From an uncultured Eubacterium sp. (lineage in GTDB: Bacteria; Bacillota; Clostridia; Lachnospirales; Lachnospiraceae): 64,000 bases of DNA. The notes beneath the pieces are model-generated. The model was not told where the DNA came from. It ran no database searches and saw only the letters and a program-made list of their open reading frames with translations. A program made the translations under genes and the position numbers. The stretch is from assembly GCA_948579355.1 (NCBI GenBank), contig CAPAOV010000004.1:1-64000 (forward strand). The letters are read 5' to 3'. Positions 52,011-59,922 of this stretch are shown piece after piece (the stretch's first letter is position 1; every line of letters starts with the position of its first letter).

Positions 52011-53816
52011 GTGACCCTGTGTAGAAAGTGTGGAAAAGAGATTCCGGATGGAGAAGAACTGTGTCAGGATTGTCAAAGCCAAGAGGGGAATTTGAGTGAC
52101 GCCTATTTAGATGAATTGATGAAAAGTATGGAAACAGAGCAGAATGAGGCGAATCACGATGAGCCTGTTGCGACAGAAACGGTATTTGATGGATTACCGG
52201 ACTTGGAAGAAGAGCTCTTGTTTTCCGAAACGCCGGATTTAGAAGAAGAACCGGTTGCTGTGGAGGAGCCGGTACTGGAAGAAGAGCCGGCTGCCGTGGA
52301 AGAGCCGGAAGAAGAGCCGCTTGTTATGGAAGAGCCGGTACTGGAAGAAGAGCCGGTTGCTGTGGAGGAGCCGGTACTGGAAGAAGAGCCGGTTGCTATG
52401 GAAGAGCCGGAAGAAGAGGAGCCGCTTTTCATTGAAGAGCCGAAGGAAGAGGAGCCGCTTGCTATGGAGGAGCCGGAAGAAGAGGAGCCACTTTTTGATA
52501 CGAGCGCTGTGGCTTCAGCGGAGGGAGAGGAACCGTTGTCATTGGATGAACCGGAGCGGCAAGAATCGGAAGAAGAGACGGTAGATGACTTAATTGCGAT
52601 GCTATCTCAGGATTTTGAAAATTACGAAGCACAGGAAAAAGAAGGGGCGGAAACGGTAAACGAAGAACCGGAAGCGCCGGTGATGGACGAGAGTCCGATA
52701 GAGGCTTCTCTGTTTTCGGAAGAAAATGAAGACGGTGGAATTTTTGCGGATGATATCGATTCCCTGTCGATTGATAATATTTTTAATGATGCTCTCTCTG
52801 TCGTGGACTATAGCGAGGCGGAGCAGGAAGAGGAAGCTCTAGATGAATTTGTCTCTCCGGAAGAAGCGAAAGCGGAACCGGAAGCGCCGAAAGAAGAAGT
52901 ATTGGATAGCCTGATGGTGGATTCACTGGCGTTGGAAGACGATGAGCCTGCCGAATCAGAAGAAGCGAAAGCGGCGAAAGTTCCAAAAGAGAAAAAGGAT
53001 AGTATTTGGAAACGTGTCTTTGGAAATATCATTACGGAGCAGTCCGCCGAAGAGGAAGAGCGGGAACGTCAAGAAGAACAGGCGTCGGCAGAGCAAAAAG
53101 CAGCGGCGAAAGAAGAAAAGAAAAAACAGGCAATTGAAGAAAAGGCTAAGAAAGCGGAGCAGGCGCAGGCGGCAAAAGAGAAGAAAGCTGCCGAAAAAGC
53201 GGAGCAGGCCGCAGTAAAAGCCGCCGAAAAAGAAGAGAAAAAACGCCTGAAAGCAGAGGCCGAGGCAAATGAAGTAGTGGGGAAAATTAATCCTCTTGGC
53301 GCTTCAATAGTTATGGTCTGCTTTGGGTTACTTTGTGTTGCCACGATTATCGGCAGTCAGGTGTTGTCGCATTCCGGCTCGGTAAAAGGAGCGGAGAACT
53401 CGTTTGAAAAGAGAGATTATAAGGAGGCATACCGCTCGTTAGCGGGGATAAATATTTCCGAAGATTCTGATGATTTTGAGATGAAAGATAAGATACGAAT
53501 CTGTATGCAGTTGCAGCATCAGTTGGAATCCTATGCCAATTACTATGAGGTAAAGATGTATCTGGAGGCGTTGGATTCTTTGATGAAAGGGATTCGCAGC
53601 TATGATGAGAACCAGAGTAAGGCGGAAAGATATAATATTGTCAGCCAGTATAACGAATTGGAAGTGAAACTGGCACAACAGCTTTATGAGGAGTTTGGAG
53701 TCAGTGAATCGCAGGCGCGAAGCATTAATTCCCTTGAAGACCAGATTGCTTACACGAGCCGTTTGGAGAATATTATCGCCCAGTGGGAAGCGCGCAATAA
53801 AGAAGATGAAAAATAG
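52011..53816 (+). CDS. zinc-ribbon membrane protein with acidic EEP repeats
   Basis: 601 residues from GTG at 52011 (AAAGGAGGGG). The N-terminal zinc ribbon (CRKCGKEIPDGEELCQDC) is followed by a long acidic low-complexity region with repeats around EEPVAVEEPVLEEEP (about residues 75-165) and further Glu-rich sequence. A Lys/Glu/Ala coiled coil (about 335-420) and one membrane helix (SIVMVCFGLLCVATIIGS) come next, then a C-terminal extracytoplasmic helical domain of about 140 residues. No catalytic domain is recognised. It resembles a cytoplasmic scaffold tethered to the membrane; the role is unknown. Confidence 0.8.
   Translation: MTLCRKCGKEIPDGEELCQDCQSQEGNLSDAYLDELMKSMETEQNEANHDEPVATETVFDGLPDLEEELLFSETPDLEEEPVAVEEPVLEEEPAAVEEPEEEPLVMEEPVLEEEPVAVEEPVLEEEPVAMEEPEEEEPLFIEEPKEEEPLAMEEPEEEEPLFDTSAVASAEGEEPLSLDEPERQESEEETVDDLIAMLSQDFENYEAQEKEGAETVNEEPEAPVMDESPIEASLFSEENEDGGIFADDIDSLSIDNIFNDALSVVDYSEAEQEEEALDEFVSPEEAKAEPEAPKEEVLDSLMVDSLALEDDEPAESEEAKAAKVPKEKKDSIWKRVFGNIITEQSAEEEERERQEEQASAEQKAAAKEEKKKQAIEEKAKKAEQAQAAKEKKAAEKAEQAAVKAAEKEEKKRLKAEAEANEVVGKINPLGASIVMVCFGLLCVATIIGSQVLSHSGSVKGAENSFEKRDYKEAYRSLAGINISEDSDDFEMKDKIRICMQLQHQLESYANYYEVKMYLEALDSLMKGIRSYDENQSKAERYNIVSQYNELEVKLAQQLYEEFGVSESQARSINSLEDQIAYTSRLENIIAQWEARNKEDEK
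52240..52500 (+). repeat. in-gene repeats encoding EEPV(A/L)EE units
   Basis: Imperfect tandem units of 18-36 bp built from GAAGAGCCGGTTGCT- and GAGGAGCCGGTACTG-like blocks. Every unit keeps frame, so copy number can vary by slippage without frameshift. Confidence 0.8.
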
Positions 53817-53847
53817 TTTGACGGCGTCGGATACCGAGGAGGATGGC

Positions 53848-54456
53848 ATGATTACCATTGTAGATTATGATGCGGGAAATATTAAAAGTGTGGAAAAAGC
53901 GCTGCAATATATCGGCGCACAATGTGTTATCACAAGAGATACCGACCTTATCAGCGGAGCGGATAAAGTAATCGTTCCGGGCGTAGGGGCGTTTGAACAG
54001 GCTATGGACAATATGAAACAATATCAACTGATTGATGTTCTTCGTGAAGTTGCGAAGAGGGGAACGCCGATACTTGGTATTTGTCTTGGGCTGCAGCTCT
54101 TTTTTGAGAGAAGCGAAGAATCTGAGCATAATGTAAGCGGATTGGGTTTGCTGCCCGGGGAAATCATACGTTTTCCGGATAAGGACGGTTACAAGATACC
54201 TCACATGGGATGGAATTCCTTACATATACAGCCGTCTTCGCGTTTGTTGAAAGGAGTTCCGGAGAACGCATTCGTATATTTTGTACATTCCTATTATCTA
54301 AAGGCAGAAAATCCGCAGCATGTCGCCGCCACAGCCAATTATATTACAGATATACATGCGGCGGTTGAGCATGAAAATGTATTTGCTACACAATTTCATC
54401 CGGAAAAAAGCGGCGATGTGGGATTGCAAATTTTAAAAAATTTTGTTGCTCTATGA
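53848..54456 (+). CDS. hisH: imidazole glycerol phosphate synthase, glutaminase subunit
   Basis: 202 residues from the ATG at 53848 with GAGGAGG upstream. The class I glutaminase nucleophile Cys is in GICLGLQLFF, and the His/Glu dyad in TQFHPEKSGDVG. It supplies ammonia to HisF for histidine and AICAR formation. hisF follows after 16 bp. The remaining his genes are not in the window. Confidence 0.96.
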   Translation: MITIVDYDAGNIKSVEKALQYIGAQCVITRDTDLISGADKVIVPGVGAFEQAMDNMKQYQLIDVLREVAKRGTPILGICLGLQLFFERSEESEHNVSGLGLLPGEIIRFPDKDGYKIPHMGWNSLHIQPSSRLLKGVPENAFVYFVHSYYLKAENPQHVAATANYITDIHAAVEHENVFATQFHPEKSGDVGLQILKNFVAL

Positions 54457-54472
54457 TTTCAGGAGGTTGTCT

Positions 54473-55234
54473 ATGTTTACGAAAAGAGTCATCCCGTGTC
54501 TGGATGTAAATAACGGCAGGGTAGTAAAAGGCGTGAACTTTGTTAATCTGATAGATGCCGGAGACCCGGTTTCCGTAGGGGCTGCCTATGGCACGGCCGG
54601 TGCGGATGAACTTGTCTTTCTCGATATAACGGCATCCAGTGATGCAAGGGAAATTAAGGCTAATATGGTACGCAAGGTGGCGGAAACCGTTTTTATTCCT
54701 TTTACGGTAGGAGGCGGTATCCGAACAATAGAAGATTTTCGAATGATTTTGCGGGAGGGTGCAGACAAAGTGGCAGTAAACTCGGCTGCGATTTTGAATC
54801 CTGCGCTGATTTCCGAGGCGGCAGATAAATTCGGAAGCCAGTGCGTCGTTGTGGCGATTGACGCCAAAAGACGTGACGGAGGCGACGGCTGGACGATTTA
54901 TAAAAACGGCGGCCGCGTCGATATGAAAATGGATGCTGTGGAGTGGGCCATAGAGGCGGAGCGTCTGGGAGCCGGAGAGATTTTGCTCACCAGCATGGAC
55001 TGTGATGGAACAAAGGACGGATATGACATTGAATTAACCCGTACCGTCTCGGAAAACGTTGGTATTCCTGTAATTGCTTCGGGGGGAGCGGGAACGAAAC
55101 AGCATTTTTATGAGGTATTAACGGATGGAAAGGCAGACGCCGTGCTGGCGGCTTCTCTTTTTCATTTTAATGAACTGGAAATTAAAGATTTGAAACAGTA
55201 CCTGCACACAGAGGGAATTAGTGTGAGAATGTAG
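54473..55234 (+). CDS. hisF: imidazole glycerol phosphate synthase, cyclase subunit
   Basis: 253 residues from the ATG at 54473 (CAGGAGG). Beta/alpha barrel with catalytic Asp in CLDVNNGRVVKG and the second Asp in VVAIDAKRRDG, and phosphate-binding GGAGTKQHF and ASLFHF. It joins ammonia from HisH to PRFAR. ung follows after 11 bp. Confidence 0.97.
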   Translation: MFTKRVIPCLDVNNGRVVKGVNFVNLIDAGDPVSVGAAYGTAGADELVFLDITASSDAREIKANMVRKVAETVFIPFTVGGGIRTIEDFRMILREGADKVAVNSAAILNPALISEAADKFGSQCVVVAIDAKRRDGGDGWTIYKNGGRVDMKMDAVEWAIEAERLGAGEILLTSMDCDGTKDGYDIELTRTVSENVGIPVIASGGAGTKQHFYEVLTDGKADAVLAASLFHFNELEIKDLKQYLHTEGISVRM

Positions 55235-55245
55235 AGGATGAAAAA

Positions 55246-55920
55246 ATGGCAGCTTTGACGGGAGAATGGGAACAGGCGTTAAAAGCGGAGTTTTCCAAAG
55301 AGTACTATAAGAAGTTATTTTTATTTATTCGGGAACAGTATCAAAAGGTTGCGGTGTATCCGCAGTCGGATGAAATATTTACGGCTTTTCATCTGACTCC
55401 TTTAGAGAAAGTAAAAGTAGTGATTATTGGACAGGACCCCTATCATAATACGGGACAGGCGCACGGACTTTGTTTTTCGGTAAAACCGAATATAGAAATC
55501 CCGCCGTCTCTTGTAAACATATATACGGAGTTACATGATGATTTGGGGTGTAAGATACCGAATCATGGTTATCTGACTGCATGGGCCGAACAGGGAGTGC
55601 TGCTTTTGAATACGGTTTTGACAGTACAGGCACATAAGCCGATGTCACATCGGGGAGTGGGCTGGGAAGAATTTACGGATGCCGCTATTCGCAAAATAAA
55701 TGAACAGCAAAGGCCGATTGTGTTTATCCTGTGGGGAAAGCCGGCGCAGGAAAAGGCGAAAATGTTAGATAACCCCAACCATTTGATTTTGAAAGCGCCT
55801 CATCCGAGTCCGCTGTCTGCTTATCGGGGATTTTTCGGAAGCCGGCCGTTTAGCCAGACGAATCAATTTTTGTCGGAACACGGCGTTGCTCCCATTGACT
55901 GGCAGATACCGGACATATAG
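55246..55920 (+). CDS. ung: uracil-DNA glycosylase, family 1
   Basis: 224 residues. The water-activating motif GQDPYHNTGQAHGL, the uracil pocket LLLNTVLTVQ and the DNA-binding loop HPSPLSAYRG are all present. It excises uracil from DNA, acting together with Dut in limiting uracil incorporation, and adds to MutM and MutY among the repair enzymes here. It ends directly at a terminator. Confidence 0.97.
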   Translation: MAALTGEWEQALKAEFSKEYYKKLFLFIREQYQKVAVYPQSDEIFTAFHLTPLEKVKVVIIGQDPYHNTGQAHGLCFSVKPNIEIPPSLVNIYTELHDDLGCKIPNHGYLTAWAEQGVLLLNTVLTVQAHKPMSHRGVGWEEFTDAAIRKINEQQRPIVFILWGKPAQEKAKMLDNPNHLILKAPHPSPLSAYRGFFGSRPFSQTNQFLSEHGVAPIDWQIPDI

Positions 55921-55958
55921 AAAAGAAGAAGTTGTAAAACTTCTTCTTTTCTTGTTTT
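55921..55958 (+). terminator. terminator after ung
   Basis: Perfect stem AAAAGAAGAAGTT/AACTTCTTCTTTT, loop GTAA, then a short T-rich tract. Confidence 0.7.
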
Positions 55959-55974
55959 ATAGGATTAGGGTGTC
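55956..55974 (+). repeat. 19-nt repeat, copy 2
   Basis: Identical to 21707-21725 and, as there, directly downstream of a terminator. It is followed by two perfect hairpins (55985-56009, CAAGAATCAGC/GCTGATTCTTG; 56010-56025, AAGAAC/GTTCTT with loop CTTA). Confidence 0.7.
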
Positions 55975-56027
55975 CTGCGTGGAACAAGAATCAGCGAAGC
56001 TGATTCTTGAAGAACCTTAGTTCTTTG

Positions 56028-56054
56028 CGGCGAAGTTTTCAGTCGCCGTTTTTT
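56028..56054 (+). terminator. second terminator hairpin between converging genes
   Basis: CGGCGA/TCGCCG stem followed by TTTTTT on the + strand; it touches the stop codon of the converging gene. Confidence 0.6.
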
Positions 56055-57105
56055 ATGCAGAAAAGTCTACATGTTGAATTGTTCCGGCTTTGCCGGTTGA
56101 TTCATGCAGGAAAATACCGGTGCTTTGAATTTTGGCAAGGGTGTTGTTTGTCTCTGCGTCATTGAGGTCAAATTTAGTAGAAACATTGCCAAGGTAGATA
56201 GCTCCAATATCTGCTTCCTGTAAAGAAAGTAATTTGTCCGTTCCATCGTAATCTTTTGTCCACACTTTTAAACTTTTATAGATTTCATCATTTTCGTCAA
56301 TCCATCCGTTGCCATCCGAATCATAGGCGGCAAGGTCGCGGAACCCATCACCGCTCTTTGTGCCGAACAATTCGGAACCATCGTTAATTATGCCGTCTCC
56401 GTTTCTGTCAAATGCCAAGAAACCGCTGCCTTTTGCAAGGGTAGCTATTTTTTCAGACGTTCCGTCACTGTCAATGTCAAAGAAGAACGACTGGTCTGTT
56501 ACTGCTGCTGTAGGAACATCCATATTGATGACCAGCGGGTCATAATAAGTTAAGACGTCGTTCAGCGACTGGTCGAGTTCGGTTTCTTCCATGAAAGCTC
56601 GTGACATGGACAAATCAAGGGAAAAAGACAATTCTCTTCCGTCTGATGTTTTTACCATCCCTTTTGTGGAGAAAGTAGTTGCCTCGGTTTCAGCATGAAA
56701 TGAATAATAATGTACATTACTGCGGTACCACACCTGATTAGACTGGTTTTGCTGCTGCTCGTTATTTGAAGTGAGGTATTCCGTGCGGCTCTGACTGTTG
56801 AAGTTTCTCCCCTTTATCATATTCCGCATCATTTCGATAATATGTTTCAGCAAACGGGTATTCAAGTCCTGAAAAGATTCTTCAATCGACAGGGTTGTGT
56901 TTGTAGCCGGCATATAAATAAGTGTGGATGGGGAGGCGAAGTTAAAAGCATCTCTGCCTCCAAAAGAGTTTGGATTGTTCGCTGCATTAACTGGCAGCTT
57001 TCCGGAAGCCATCGTAAACATTTCCTCAGAAGAATATTCTGTCACGGAAACTTTACGGGCTGAGTAGGTTGCGTCCATCTGGACAGCGCTACTATCAATT
57101 TTCAG
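56053..57105 (-). CDS. EF-hand/VCBS-like protein of unknown role
   Basis: About 350 residues if started at LKIDSSAVQMDATYS; the open frame extends to 57207 but that stretch (IILHTELRIWVYVAIACYRK) looks unlike the rest of the protein. The likely start codon at 57105 is CTG, with AGAAAGGA about 10 bases upstream; this is a guess. The C-terminal half has calcium-binding-type loops (FDIDSDGTSEKI, FDRNGDGIINDGSELFG, YDSDGNGWIDENDE). No signal peptide. Family resemblance is to Lachnospiraceae proteins with dockerin-like or EF-hand repeats; function unknown. Confidence 0.75.
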   Translation of the reverse strand: MKIDSSAVQMDATYSARKVSVTEYSSEEMFTMASGKLPVNAANNPNSFGGRDAFNFASPSTLIYMPATNTTLSIEESFQDLNTRLLKHIIEMMRNMIKGRNFNSQSRTEYLTSNNEQQQNQSNQVWYRSNVHYYSFHAETEATTFSTKGMVKTSDGRELSFSLDLSMSRAFMEETELDQSLNDVLTYYDPLVINMDVPTAAVTDQSFFFDIDSDGTSEKIATLAKGSGFLAFDRNGDGIINDGSELFGTKSGDGFRDLAAYDSDGNGWIDENDEIYKSLKVWTKDYDGTDKLLSLQEADIGAIYLGNVSTKFDLNDAETNNTLAKIQSTGIFLHESTGKAGTIQHVDFSA

Positions 57106-57270
57106 TGCAATCGCATCCTTTCTGTAACACGCAATCGCAACATACACCCAAATGCGCAATTCCGTGTGTAATATAATGCGCATCCGTGCGAAATAACTAA
57201 GACCCACCTTGGTACATAGTGATGATACAGAATATCATCAAATAATATATCGGTTAAATCTGGAAACAAA

Positions 57271-57299
57271 TTTACTTTTTTATCAAACGGGTGTATAAT
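57271..57299 (+). promoter_or_regulatory. promoter of the xylanase gene
   Basis: TTTACT (57271-57276) and TATAAT (57294-57299) with 17 bp spacing, about 90 bp before the start codon. Confidence 0.6.
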
Positions 57300-57392
57300 A
57301 AAACTATCATTACAATGATATCTATCGCAATAGCCTTAGATACAGGTAAACAATTTGAAATTATTTATTTTATTTGGAAAGGGGACAACACA

Positions 57393-59600
57393 ATGGGTAA
57401 CAAGAGTAGAATCTTAGTGTCAGGAATGCTTTCTCTGGCATTAGTGACGAGTATACTTTCGAATGTATCTGCTGATGCTGAAGCGGCCGGAAAGAGAAAA
57501 TTGTCGGCTAAAAAAATTACGGTTAAGGTCGGCAAGACGAAGAAAGTTTCCGTAAAAAATGCAAAGGGCAAAAAAATAAAATGGAGCATTAAGAAGAAAA
57601 AGATTGCTTCTATTAAGAAAAAAGGAAAATATGCCGTAAAGGTTAAGGGCAGGAAGAAAGGAAACACTACCCTTATTTGTAAAGTAAAGACAGGGAAAAA
57701 GTGGAAATCCTTAAAGTGCAAAGTAAAAGTTACGGCGGTCAATACAAATAATGATAACACAGGAGCGCAGGGAGGAAAAACTACGCCGTCACAGTCACAG
57801 ACGGGTGGTTCGGGAGCGACGCCGACCGGCAATCCGACTGATATGGCGACGGCGACACCGACCGGTAATCCAACTGATACGGTGACATCGACGCCGACGG
57901 ATACAGTGACATCAACGCCAACCGATACAGTGACATCAACGCCGACGGATACGGTGACATCGACGCCGACAGATACGGCGACAGCGACTCCGTTTACACC
58001 GACAGAATTTTTGGAAACCGGTTTTGAAAATGGTACCAGTGATTTTGAATCGAGAGGCTCGGCAAATGTATCAGTTGTTTCCGGAGGACGTACCGGAAAA
58101 GCGCTTTCCGTTACCGGAAGAACGCAAACATGGGCAGGAGCATCTACCGATGTAACAGAGACGGTTGCCAAAGGCGCCACCTATTCTTTTTCGTTTTGGG
58201 CGAAACATACGGAAAGCGGCGCAAAGGCAATTAAGATGTCGGCTGAATTGACCGATGCCAACGGCACCTCTTACCCGGAGATTGCACAGGTATCTTGTGA
58301 GAGCGGTGTCTGGACGCACATTGAGGGGACGTATACGGTACCGGAAGAATTTGACGTTTTACACTTCTATTTTGAAGGACCGGATGGGAATTATGACTTC
58401 ATGATAGATGACCTTGTGATTACGCAGGAGACCGAGGGGATTCCGGTTATAGACCCGTATACTCTCCCTTCTTTAAAGGATAGCTACAAAGGTATTTTTG
58501 AACGTTTTGGAAATGTTCTTAATTATGATACTTCTTGGAATAACGGTACACAACTGCAGGATGAGAAAATAATGATATTTGCTCAGAAGCAGTTTAACAG
58601 TTTTACGCTTGAGAATGAGATGAAACCGGAATCTATTTTCTCTAACTGGTCGGGTGTTATAGATGTTAACGAGGCTAAGAAACTGGGGTATGTGATTCCG
58701 GATAATTATAAGGAGTCAACGGTGCCGCAATTGTCGTTTGATACGGTGGACAGAGTATTGGAGAAAGTGAAGCAATATGGCATCCCGATGCGCGCCCATG
58801 TATTGATGTGGCATCAGCAGACGTCAACGAAATTCTTTAAGATGGACTATGATGATAGTAAAGGCGTAGTTTCGAAAGAAGTAATGGACGCCCGTCTGGA
58901 GTTTTATGTAAAATCAGTAATGAAGCATGTGATGGAGAAAGAAAAGAGCCTGACAGGCAAGGCAGGGTCGCTTGTCTACTGCTGGGATATAACGAATGAA
59001 TATATTCACAGAACAAATGACCCGACGGCAACATCATGGATGGATGTATACGGCGATATGGGATTGCAGCCGACGTATGTAAAGAAAGCGTATCAGGCAG
59101 CGTATGAAATGCTCAAACAATATAACGTACAAAATGAAGTTACTCTGTTCTATAATGACTACGACGAATATTTTTGTGCAGATGATATTGTCGCTCTTGT
59201 AAATTATATCAATAGCGGCGAAGAGACGAATATTTGTGGTGGTATCGGTATGCAGAGTCATATGAGCGTCGAAGAACCAAGCCTTGAATTGTATGGCGAG
59301 ACGTTAGATAAGTTTCTCGCGACAGGCTTGCAGGTTCATGTTACCGAATTGGATATACAAATCGACGAGGGCAAAGACGAGGAGGCGCAGGCAGAAAAAT
59401 ATAAGGGGATTTTATCGACCATTCGAGACAGACATGAAAAGCGGGATAAGACGGTTAATCCGCGAGGCGTTACGTGCGTGACCGTTTGGGGACTGCTCGA
59501 CAGGGATTCATGGAGAAGAGAGTCATCCCCGCTTTTGTTCGGCAGCGGAATAAACGACCCGAAACCGGCGTTCTATTCGGTATTGGAAGCGGCAAAATAA
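57393..59600 (+). CDS. secreted GH10 endo-beta-1,4-xylanase with lysine-rich Ig-like domain and CBM
   Basis: 735 residues from the ATG at 57393 (AAAGGGG). In order: signal peptide (LVSGMLSLALVTSILSNVSA); a very basic BIG2-like domain (residues 35-120, with KKIKWSIKKKKIASIKKKGK); a Thr/Pro linker with DTVTSTPT repeats (about 130-205); a carbohydrate-binding module of the CBM4/9 type (FLETGFENGTSDFESRGSAN to about 350); and a GH10 barrel with MRAHVLMWHQQT, acid/base Glu in WDITNEYIH (near 533) and nucleophile Glu in VTELDIQ (near 651). It degrades xylan outside the cell. The basic domain may hold the enzyme on the anionic cell wall. Confidence 0.94.
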   Translation: MGNKSRILVSGMLSLALVTSILSNVSADAEAAGKRKLSAKKITVKVGKTKKVSVKNAKGKKIKWSIKKKKIASIKKKGKYAVKVKGRKKGNTTLICKVKTGKKWKSLKCKVKVTAVNTNNDNTGAQGGKTTPSQSQTGGSGATPTGNPTDMATATPTGNPTDTVTSTPTDTVTSTPTDTVTSTPTDTVTSTPTDTATATPFTPTEFLETGFENGTSDFESRGSANVSVVSGGRTGKALSVTGRTQTWAGASTDVTETVAKGATYSFSFWAKHTESGAKAIKMSAELTDANGTSYPEIAQVSCESGVWTHIEGTYTVPEEFDVLHFYFEGPDGNYDFMIDDLVITQETEGIPVIDPYTLPSLKDSYKGIFERFGNVLNYDTSWNNGTQLQDEKIMIFAQKQFNSFTLENEMKPESIFSNWSGVIDVNEAKKLGYVIPDNYKESTVPQLSFDTVDRVLEKVKQYGIPMRAHVLMWHQQTSTKFFKMDYDDSKGVVSKEVMDARLEFYVKSVMKHVMEKEKSLTGKAGSLVYCWDITNEYIHRTNDPTATSWMDVYGDMGLQPTYVKKAYQAAYEMLKQYNVQNEVTLFYNDYDEYFCADDIVALVNYINSGEETNICGGIGMQSHMSVEEPSLELYGETLDKFLATGLQVHVTELDIQIDEGKDEEAQAEKYKGILSTIRDRHEKRDKTVNPRGVTCVTVWGLLDRDSWRRESSPLLFGSGINDPKPAFYSVLEAAK
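57840..57985 (+). repeat. tandem repeats in the xylanase linker
   Basis: About five units of 24 bp (ACGGATACAGTGACATCAAC-like, encoding TDTVTSTP), preceded by two PTGNPTD units; in-frame and likely variable in number. Confidence 0.85.
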
Positions 59601-59616
59601 TGTAATAAGAACAAGC

Positions 59617-59663
59617 AAAATGAGAGGTATACGGCATATAATGAAAGTATACCTCTCATTTTT
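59617..59663 (+). terminator. terminator after the xylanase gene
   Basis: Perfect stem AAAATGAGAGGTATAC/GTATACCTCTCATTTT with T-run on the + strand; A-run on the other side makes it usable in both directions. Confidence 0.85.
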
Positions 59664-59748
59664 ACGAAAGCGTTATAAGGATAAAAGAAACGGATAACAG
59701 GAACAAGGGAAAAAGCATAAAAAAGTGTCAAAAATATGAGCAAAAGGG

Positions 59749-59778
59749 TTTACATATTCTACCATGAGGTGTTATAAT
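59749..59778 (+). promoter_or_regulatory. promoter of the wall-anchored protein gene
   Basis: TTTACA and extended TATAAT (TGTTATAAT) with 18 bp spacing, about 145 bp before the start codon. Confidence 0.6.
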
Positions 59779-59838
59779 AAAAATAACTATACAGAAGTCA
59801 TCAGAAGTGTTCTCATAATAGTAGCCGGAATGTTGAAA

Positions 59839-59917
59839 GGAGTGGAAATTTTCACTCGGGACGTTTGCCTGCACACGCCAAATGTCCTTGTGCGCAGAAG
59901 CCGTGTGTAAGTGGAGG
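59839..59917 (+). ncRNA. structured 5' leader, possible fourth relative of the pseudoknot element
   Basis: Hairpin GGAGTG..CACTC (59839-59857) is followed by hairpin GGACGTTTG/CAAATGTCC (59859-59887) with loop CCTGCACACGC. The loop segment CACACG (59872-59877) is complementary to CGTGTG (59902-59907), just before GGAGG (59913-59917). GTGCGCAG at 59890-59897 can also pair imperfectly with the loop. Order and spacing resemble the three full copies, but the sequence differs and hairpin 3 is absent. Confidence 0.35.
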
Positions 59918-59922
59918 TAAAT

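Larger units (their letters stand above)
59601..59922. other. 322-bp intergenic region before the adhesin gene
   Basis: It holds the xylanase terminator (59617-59663), a promoter (TTTACA 59749-59754, TATAAT 59773-59778, 18 bp apart, with TG extension) and a structured leader of about 140 nt described separately. No gene seen. Confidence 0.7.

Noticed and set aside
57365..58180. Long minus-strand frame opposite the xylanase gene
   Set aside because: It mirrors the Lys-rich and TP-repeat coding strand and has no ribosome site; an artefact of biased composition. The same holds for the minus frame at 60525-61346.
59785..59922. Cyclic di-GMP riboswitch in the leader of the wall-anchored protein gene
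   Set aside because: The characteristic conserved core and tetraloop/receptor sequences of c-di-GMP-I are not seen; only simple hairpins are.
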